Below the pieces are notes generated by a model. The model saw only the letters and a program-made list of their open reading frames with translations, was not told where the DNA came from and did not search any database. From Anaerotignum sp. MB30-C6 (GTDB lineage: Bacteria > Bacillota > Clostridia > Lachnospirales > Anaerotignaceae), in the NCBI RefSeq assembly GCF_030908465.1, contig NZ_CP133078.1, positions 806,001-870,000 on the forward strand: a stretch of DNA of 64,000 bases. Direction: 5' to 3'. A program made the translations under genes and the position numbers. Shown here piece after piece: positions 58,665 through 64,000 of the stretch. The first letter of the stretch is position 1, and every line of letters starts with the position of its first letter.

Positions 58665-61037
58665 TCACATGGATTGGTGGGCTGTTCTGGCGATAATTGC
58701 TTCTTGCATTTCCTCAGAGAGATTGACAAATTGGGTGCTATATCCCGCAACACGCACCAAAAGATCTTTGTAATCCTCAGGATTTTTCTGGGCTTTGCGA
58801 AGAACCTCTGTGGAGAGGGTATTAAACTGAACATGGAAAGCACCAAGGGAAAAATAAGCCCGAATAATGTTTCCCAAATCCCGTTTCCCTTTTGGTGTTT
58901 TTACCATATCTTCACTTAGACGTAAATTCAGGAGGGTTCCTCCCGTATGCACATCGTGGTTCATTTTTGCACTGGAGCGCATTGCCGCAAGGGGGCTTGA
59001 GATATCGCTGCCTGCATAGGGCGAAACACCTTCGGTGATAGGCTTTGTTGCTTCCCTTCCGCAAGGGGTTGCTCCCACCACCCTTCCTGTTGGGATGTAG
59101 TTGGAAATTCCCATAAAAGCAGAGTTAAACTTGGAGCCAAAGATATCCGTATGGGCTCTCGTTTCGATATAATAGTAGTTTGCAATTTCCCTTGCGATAG
59201 AATCTACATAATCATCATCGTTTCCATACTTGGGAACACTCAAAGCTTTGGCTCTCAGGCCTTCGTAACCAACCCAGTTTGCTTTCAAAGCATTATTTAG
59301 TTCTTCCATGGTAGTAACTGCATTCTCAAACACAAGCTTTTTAATTACTGCTAGGGAGTTTGCAACTACGGCAAGGCCAATGCCAGTAAGAACAGGACCT
59401 ACATTATAGTGGGCACCACCACAAGATAGGTCTTTTCCATTTTTCATACAATCCTCCACGCAAGTGGAAAGGAAAGGTCTTGGAACAAGCTGTGTATGTA
59501 GCTTTTGGGCGACAACAGTGGCAACGACGCTATGATAGATTAGGTTTTTCATTTGCGCAAAGGTGGCATTCTTGACTTCTTCGAAAGACTGGTATTTTCC
59601 AACGGGTTTTGCATCCAGCCCCATCTTTTCACCAGTTAGCCTGCTTTTGCCTTGGTTTAAAGCATACTCCAAAGCGGCGGCAAAGTTGATGTTTACAGCG
59701 GCTGTCCATTGGCCTGTTTTACGGAAATGAGGAACAACGCAACCGCAGTTACTCCAATCTCTGGCATCCTCAGGTTCATAGCCTGCTTGAAGCAGCATCT
59801 GTGATCCTGCTTGGTCGTTGTGAATGGCAGGGAAACCTGTGCCTTTGCTGACGAGATCCGTTACAGCATCTAAAAACTTTTGTGGGCAGTCGGAATGAAT
59901 TCTTACACTTAAACCAGGTTGGTGTGTTCTTACTTTTTCCGTGGCCTCAAGGCAAATGTAGGAAAGTTCATTGGTGGCGTCAGAACCATCCCTTTTTCTG
60001 CCGCCAACGGTAAGGTTTTGGAACTGATTATAGCCTGCAAAATAGCCTGTTGTATTGGCGGAGATAGTCCATACCCATTCAGAGAATTTTAGCCAAAGGG
60101 CTTGTACCAACTCGTGGGCCTCCTCTTTGGTGATTATCCCTGCCTTAATATCTGCGTCATAGTAGGGGAACATATATTGATCGAACCTACCAGGATTTAA
60201 TGCCAGAGGGTTTTCAGAAATAATTGCTCCCAATTGCACAAACCAAACAAATTGGACAGCTTCATGAAAGGATCTTGGTGGATTTGCAGGAACATTACGA
60301 CAAACTTTTGAAATTTTCAGAAGTTCCTTCTTTCGATCCTCGTCCTTTTCTTCTTTTGCTAAATTCTGTGCTAAATCCGCATATCTTTGGGCAAAGCCTA
60401 TGATACCTTTGCTGGTTAAAATTGTTGACTTATAGAAAGTAATTTTATCCAAGTCATGGGGGTTTGCGTAGTCTAACTTTTTCAGGTTGTTCTCTGCCTG
60501 CTTTAAGATACCATTAAAGCCCATTGGAAACAAAATGTCTTGGTAGTCTGGGGTGATTTCCCCAACGGCTTGCCGCCACTTAGAGTCGTTATCAACGATT
60601 CCCGTGTCAACAGCAATTTGTGCAGTTTCTTTTGGAAGGATAGAAAGAAAGTGTTCTTCCAATGATTTTCCTTTCCAATAAGGAAAAATATTTTCTCGAA
60701 CATAGTCCCGCTGTTCATCTGTCATTTCGTATGGATCCTGCGGGCGTTTATCAAACAAATTCATTTCCATGTCAACCCATTTCCAAGAAAATTCTGGTGT
60801 AAGGATTCCACTTCTTCTAAACTTACCAGCAGTTCCTACAATTAATTCATCTTCGAAAATTTTAATCTCGAACTCATTACAGAAGTCATGAAAAGCTTGA
60901 GCCCTGCGAATAGGGGTTGGCATTCCTTCCGTGCGCATATGAGATTCTGTGAAAATTCTAGCTCGTTCGATGCAAACAGAAGGCTTTGAATTCACGTAGT
61001 TTTGTCTTAAGCGTTCTATTCGATTTGTAGTATTCAT
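58665..61037 (-). CDS. Glycyl radical enzyme of unknown specificity
   Basis: 790 residues. The C-terminal radical loop RVAGYSTQFVNLS places the glycyl radical at Gly765; the active-site Cys is in SNCGCVVPHFRKTG (Cys433). In choline lyase and glycerol/propanediol dehydratases the Cys is followed by V-E (GCVE), with Glu acting as base; here it is V-V, so a dehydratase mechanism of that kind is unlikely. The N-terminal PFL-type barrel is complete. Start MNTTNRIERL has AAGGGGGAT; the 12 residues before it do not. The operon holds only the activase; no microcompartment or small subunit. Substrate open: decarboxylase, C-C lyase or another class. Confidence 0.9.
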   Translation of the reverse strand: MNTTNRIERLRQNYVNSKPSVCIERARIFTESHMRTEGMPTPIRRAQAFHDFCNEFEIKIFEDELIVGTAGKFRRSGILTPEFSWKWVDMEMNLFDKRPQDPYEMTDEQRDYVRENIFPYWKGKSLEEHFLSILPKETAQIAVDTGIVDNDSKWRQAVGEITPDYQDILFPMGFNGILKQAENNLKKLDYANPHDLDKITFYKSTILTSKGIIGFAQRYADLAQNLAKEEKDEDRKKELLKISKVCRNVPANPPRSFHEAVQFVWFVQLGAIISENPLALNPGRFDQYMFPYYDADIKAGIITKEEAHELVQALWLKFSEWVWTISANTTGYFAGYNQFQNLTVGGRKRDGSDATNELSYICLEATEKVRTHQPGLSVRIHSDCPQKFLDAVTDLVSKGTGFPAIHNDQAGSQMLLQAGYEPEDARDWSNCGCVVPHFRKTGQWTAAVNINFAAALEYALNQGKSRLTGEKMGLDAKPVGKYQSFEEVKNATFAQMKNLIYHSVVATVVAQKLHTQLVPRPFLSTCVEDCMKNGKDLSCGGAHYNVGPVLTGIGLAVVANSLAVIKKLVFENAVTTMEELNNALKANWVGYEGLRAKALSVPKYGNDDDYVDSIAREIANYYYIETRAHTDIFGSKFNSAFMGISNYIPTGRVVGATPCGREATKPITEGVSPYAGSDISSPLAAMRSSAKMNHDVHTGGTLLNLRLSEDMVKTPKGKRDLGNIIRAYFSLGAFHVQFNTLSTEVLRKAQKNPEDYKDLLVRVAGYSTQFVNLSEEMQEAIIARTAHQSM

Positions 61038-61079
61038 TTTATCCCCCTTATTTGAATGATTGTTTAACAACAATAAAAG

Positions 61080-61155
61080 ATAACGCTATAACAGTAAATT
61101 CATTCTTTTTATGTAGAAGACTAATGTCTTTTGGAGAAACGTATGTTATAACGCT
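61080..61155 (-). repeat. Direct repeats ATAACGCT upstream of the glycyl radical enzyme
   Basis: ATAACGCT occurs at 61080-61087 and 61148-61155, 68 bases apart, on the same strand, with AT-rich flanks (TATAAC). Placed in the operon leader and near the predicted transcription start, they are candidate operators for the upstream XRE-cupin regulator. Confidence 0.45.
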
Positions 61156-61167
61156 CGGCGGTTGCTT

Positions 61168-61198
61168 TTAATATGACACTTTTTATAAAAAAAGTCAA
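61168..61198 (-). promoter_or_regulatory. Possible promoter of the glycyl radical operon
   Basis: Minus strand TTGACT (61193-61198) and TATTAA (61168-61173), spacer 19, slightly long. The leader would be about 125 bases. Confidence 0.4.
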
Positions 61199-61413
61199 GA
61201 TAATTATTGCAGTATGTACAATTTAAAGGGTGGAAGTGTGATTTATTTATTGAAAAATTATAAAAAATAGAGAAAAATATGAAATCAAGGTTGCGAAATC
61301 AGCTTGTAGAGTTGCGATTCAGCCTGAGGAAAATGAGAATATATTTTAAAACTAAAGCAGAAAGTGTACATCTTTTTTGAGCTTGATATAGAATTGAAGT
61401 AAGTGTTTTTTTC
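61199..61413. other. Non-coding stretch upstream of the glycyl radical operon promoter
   Basis: About 215 AT-rich bases between the putative promoter and the regulator terminator. No gene seen; may hold upstream operator sites. Confidence 0.35.
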
Positions 61414-61446
61414 GAAAAAAGAGGCAAAACCAATGTTTTGCCTCTT
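61414..61446 (-). terminator. Terminator of the XRE-cupin gene
   Basis: Perfect 12-bp stem AAGAGGCAAAAC/GTTTTGCCTCTT, loop CAAT, T-run on the minus strand. It separates the regulator from the glycyl radical operon. Confidence 0.85.
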
Positions 61447-61451
61447 CGGTA

Positions 61452-62003
61452 TTATTTATATCTGATTACGTTATGAAAAAGGGTTTCTTCATCTGTTGGA
61501 TTGGCATATACGTGTTTGCAATCTCCATGAAAGGACATGGCATCACCTTCTTTTAGTAAGTACACTTTTTCACTGACCATCATTTCCAACTGTCCTTTTA
61601 TGACTACAATATACTCGTTTAGAACGTTTGTATGAGGAAAAGACTCGTGGCGACAATGGGGATTCATACGTATTTGCAAAAATTCTAACCCTGAAATAGG
61701 GTCAAATGGAAATATATTATAAAGCAGCATTTCGCCTTGTTCTTCCTTAATAGGATAAATGTCACTTACACTTAAAACATTATTCTCTGCCACAGGTTGG
61801 GAGATGAAGTTGGAAAAAGTCACTTTATAGCCAGTGGAAATTTTCCAAAGGGTTGAAATAGTGGGAATGGATTCACCCCTTTCAATTTGCCCAAGCATGG
61901 CCTTGGAAACGCCAGTCAGACGAGCGGCGGTATCAAGACTAATTCTCATTTCGGTACGAATTCGTCGCATTTCTTTTCCGATGTCTGGTGGTATACTGTG
62001 CAT
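61452..62003 (-). CDS. XRE-cupin transcriptional regulator
   Basis: 183 residues. N-terminal helix-turn-helix of the Cro/XRE type (IRTEMRISLDTAARLTGVSK, then IERGESIPTISTLWKI) and a C-terminal cupin barrel (CRHESFPHTNVLNEYIVVIKG, GDAMSFHGDCKHVYANP). Such regulators sense a small ligand in the cupin and often control a neighbouring catabolic operon, here the glycyl radical enzyme operon 400 bases downstream on the same strand. RBS TAGGGGAGAT. Monocistronic. Confidence 0.9.
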   Translation of the reverse strand: MHSIPPDIGKEMRRIRTEMRISLDTAARLTGVSKAMLGQIERGESIPTISTLWKISTGYKVTFSNFISQPVAENNVLSVSDIYPIKEEQGEMLLYNIFPFDPISGLEFLQIRMNPHCRHESFPHTNVLNEYIVVIKGQLEMMVSEKVYLLKEGDAMSFHGDCKHVYANPTDEETLFHNVIRYK

Positions 62004-62178
62004 TTTTATCTCCCCTATAATCGATAAGTCATATAATTTATACTTTTGAAATGCTTATATTATAGCAAAAAGAAAATTTCTAGGCAACTGCTTGATTATG
62101 ATTGCTTATTTTGTTAGTTTGGGTTTCATAAATTATAGCAGGAGAGTGAGAAACGAATAAAGAATTATATCCCCACGG

Positions 62179-62316
62179 TTAAGTGAGTAATGAGCATTGA
62201 AGCAGTATTCTTTCTCTCATAAGTGGCATCAGCTTTAGCAAAACTTCATAGGGTACTTCCAAAAAGGTATCTCTTGTGTAATATGGATAATAGTCTTTCA
62301 AATTAATTGTTTTCAT
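62179..62316 (-). pseudogene. Fragment of a mobile-element sigma-like small ORF
   Basis: 45 codons from ATG 62316, beginning MKTINLKDYYPYYTRDTFLE then VPYEVLLKLMPLM. The start matches the conserved N-terminus of small sigma-factor-like ORFs carried by Tn916/Tn1549-type integrative elements, whose full length is about three times longer. The rest is lost, so this is a remnant. Confidence 0.55.
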
Positions 62317-62370
62317 AGTTTTACTATTCTTTCAATTTTTTGCACTTAGCCTCCCAAGGAAGCCTTTCTA

Positions 62371-62690
62371 TATATGAGGCTATCTCTTGAAGATGAATCC
62401 AGTGGCGAAAGCGAAAGTAATTACCAATTAACGGGAGTTATTAAGACGGTATATAAGTGAAAGTGAAGAGTTTTCAAATATTTCAGTGCTTGAGTTTATG
62501 GATGATGGGTTTAGCGGAACGAACGTTAAAAGACCAAGAAAGTTCGAGAAGGGGAGATAGATAAAGCAGAAAGAGAAACTGCACAGCTGATCCAAGTGCT
62601 TTAAAAGAAAGTATCGAGCAAATTATCTTTGTACGAGTCTTATTGTAATGGAGCTATTCAAAAAATGAATATCTAAAAGAAAGACTTTGC
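62371..62690 (+). pseudogene. Broken serine-recombinase remnant
   Basis: Frame a (62371 on) reads YMRLSLEDESSGESESNYQL and continues to a stop; frame b reads YISESEEFSNISVLEFMDDG, then FSGTNVKRP and a stop. Both match the N-terminal resolvase domain of large serine recombinases, which run to about 550 residues. A short C-terminal scrap (LKESIEQIIFV) may follow at about 62600. Start, most of the body and the active-site Ser region are missing. Confidence 0.7.
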
Positions 62691-62777
62691 ATTCCAATGA
62701 GATAAGCGAAATTTAAATAAACAAAAAAAGGGTTATATTTTTATATAACTTTGCATGGAAAAAAGTTTCGGAATTTT

Positions 62778-62806
62778 TCATATGCCACAAAGCATCCTCA
62801 TATAAT
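62778..62806 (+). promoter_or_regulatory. Sigma-E-type promoter of spoIVA
   Basis: TCATATG (62778-62784), 14-base spacer, CATATAAT (62799-62806). This fits the mother-cell sigma-E consensus and lies about 42 bases before the start codon. Confidence 0.7.
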
Positions 62807-62848
62807 GAATTGTATGGATACAGTTCTGAATCTAAGGAGGAAATGAAA

Positions 62849-64000
62849 ATGGAAAAGTTTGATATTTATAAGGATATTGCAGAAAGAACAGGTGGAGATA
62901 TTTATATTGGCGTAGTTGGCCCTGTGCGTACAGGTAAGTCAACATTTATCAAGCGTTTTATGGATTTATTGGTGTTACCTAATATTCCTAATACCCACTC
63001 CAGAGAACGGGCGAAAGATGAATTGCCTCAGTCTGCATCGGGCAAAACCATTATGACAACGGAACCTAAATTTGTTCCAAACGAAGCGGTTCAGATTACC
63101 ATTGGTGATAATACAGATATGCAGGTTCGCATGATTGATTGCGTAGGATATCTGGTTCCCGAAGCAGAGGGGCATATGGATGGGGAAATCCCTCGTATGG
63201 TACATACACCTTGGTCGGAAAATGCGATGCCATTTTTAGAAGCGGCAGAAATGGGGACGAAAAAAGTAATTACCGACCATTCCACCATTGGCATTGTGGT
63301 GACAACGGATGGCTCGGTAACGGAACTGCCCAGAGAAAATTATATTGAGGCTGAAGAAAGGGTTATAAGTGAACTGAAAGAGATGGGGAAACCTTTCGTA
63401 ATTCTTTTAAATACAGCCGCACCTTATGGCGATGCCGCCATCGCTTTAAGCAAAGAGATGGAAGAAGAATATGGTGTTCCTGTTGTGCCTGTAAACGTAG
63501 CGCAGCTCAAAGCCGATGACATTAAAAAGATTTTGGAGCAGGTATTATATCAATTTCCCATGAAAGAAATACGTTTTTACTTCCCCGGCTGGGTGGAAAC
63601 TTTAGAGGACGACCACTGGTTGAAAAAATCCCTTGTAGAGGGTTTGAAGGATATCATGGGAAAGGCGGAGCGACTGGCAGATGTGCCCGACGCAATTGTA
63701 GGGCTTGAGGATAAGGAATTTTTAAAGAAAGTGTTTTCCGACAAGGTATCACCTGGCGAGGGTGCAGTGGATGTGGCGTTAACTTTTGATGACGGATTAT
63801 TCTATCGTATTTTAAGCGAAACCGTGGAGCTTCCTATTGAAAATGATTATTCCTTAATTTCTACCATTCGTATGCTTTCTGAAACAAAGAAAGAGTACGA
63901 TAAGATTGCTACTGCTCTTAATGATGTGAAGCGTAAGGGGTATGGTGTAGTTACTCCTGTTTTTGAGGAAATTTCATTAGAAAAACCTGAGGTATTTAAA
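62849..64000 (+). CDS. spoIVA: Stage IV sporulation protein A (3' end outside the window)
   Basis: The first 384 residues of about 490 are present; the frame is open at the window end. MEKFDIYKDIAERTGGDIYI, the ATPase P-loop GPVRTGKST and NTHSRERAKDELPQSASGKT identify SpoIVA, the ATP-hydrolysing protein that polymerises on the forespore surface and anchors the spore coat basement layer. ATG 62849 is eight bases from AAGGAGG; ATG 62843 is only two bases away. A sigma-E-type promoter precedes it, as in B. subtilis, where SpoIVA is a mother-cell protein. Confidence 0.96.
   Translation, partial: MEKFDIYKDIAERTGGDIYIGVVGPVRTGKSTFIKRFMDLLVLPNIPNTHSRERAKDELPQSASGKTIMTTEPKFVPNEAVQITIGDNTDMQVRMIDCVGYLVPEAEGHMDGEIPRMVHTPWSENAMPFLEAAEMGTKKVITDHSTIGIVVTTDGSVTELPRENYIEAEERVISELKEMGKPFVILLNTAAPYGDAAIALSKEMEEEYGVPVVPVNVAQLKADDIKKILEQVLYQFPMKEIRFYFPGWVETLEDDHWLKKSLVEGLKDIMGKAERLADVPDAIVGLEDKEFLKKVFSDKVSPGEGAVDVALTFDDGLFYRILSETVELPIENDYSLISTIRMLSETKKEYDKIATALNDVKRKGYGVVTPVFEEISLEKPEVFK

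Overview
The window looks like a chromosome segment of a spore-forming, anaerobic, low-GC Firmicute of class Clostridia. The evidence is the spoVAA-AB-AC-AD-AE set, the start of spoIVA behind a sigma-E-type promoter, a CIRCE-controlled clpB, a bifunctional AdhE, an O2-sensitive glycyl radical enzyme, and strong GGAGG ribosome binding sites throughout. I would guess a Lachnospirales/Anaerotignum-like organism, but the sequence alone does not fix the genus. No rRNA, tRNA or CRISPR array was recognised.

Layout. 1-3.9 kb: the right end of a prophage, with a tail protein, small membrane/holin-type proteins and an NlpC/P60 endolysin. An AT-rich cargo block follows: a dCTP-deaminase-fold protein without its catalytic Glu, a two-helix membrane protein and a DUF1653 protein. 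4-9 kb: adhE with a structured leader, then a divergent pair of possible surface/spore proteins. 9-17 kb: DEAD-box helicase, uppP, an MgtC-family gene, the spoVA operon and an HD hydrolase. 17-32 kb: a phospholipase D-like protein, an aroE-aroK fusion, a GHL10 secreted protein, clpB, a GGDEF protein, a lipoprotein, a LytTR/GHKL two-component system, two tandem 58-residue paralogues and a YigZ gene. 32-44 kb: yebC, a 43-residue gene, a HAD phosphatase with a thiamine-binding-type protein, fumC plus malic enzyme (fumarate to malate to pyruvate), a frameshifted membrane gene, a K+ channel, a LUD protein, a TrmH-family methylase and an EAL-HDOD protein.

44-55.5 kb is the main accessory catabolic locus. 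An IclR regulator stands divergent to an ectoine-hydrolase/creatinase-like M24 protein, a complete DctQMP TRAP transporter, an M20 amidohydrolase and an EutB-like PLP lyase. Together they suggest import and stepwise hydrolysis/deamination of a small N-acylated or cyclic-amidine compound. Behind it lie a decayed second copy of the lyase gene, an EamA transporter and a full-length, gap-free second M20 protein that has lost key metal-site residues. Three long hairpins without T-tracts separate the main genes.

56-62 kb: an HD-GYP protein, then a glycyl radical enzyme (radical site GCVV rather than GCVE) with its dual-ferredoxin activase, and an upstream XRE-cupin regulator. 62.2-62.7 kb: remnants of a mobile element (a sigma-like small ORF and a broken serine recombinase). 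The window ends inside spoIVA.

No single wholly new system is proven. The best candidates for undescribed biology are the EutD/EutB-TRAP locus with its M20 pseudoenzyme, the glycyl radical enzyme of unknown substrate, the prophage cargo block and the tandem 58-residue proteins.
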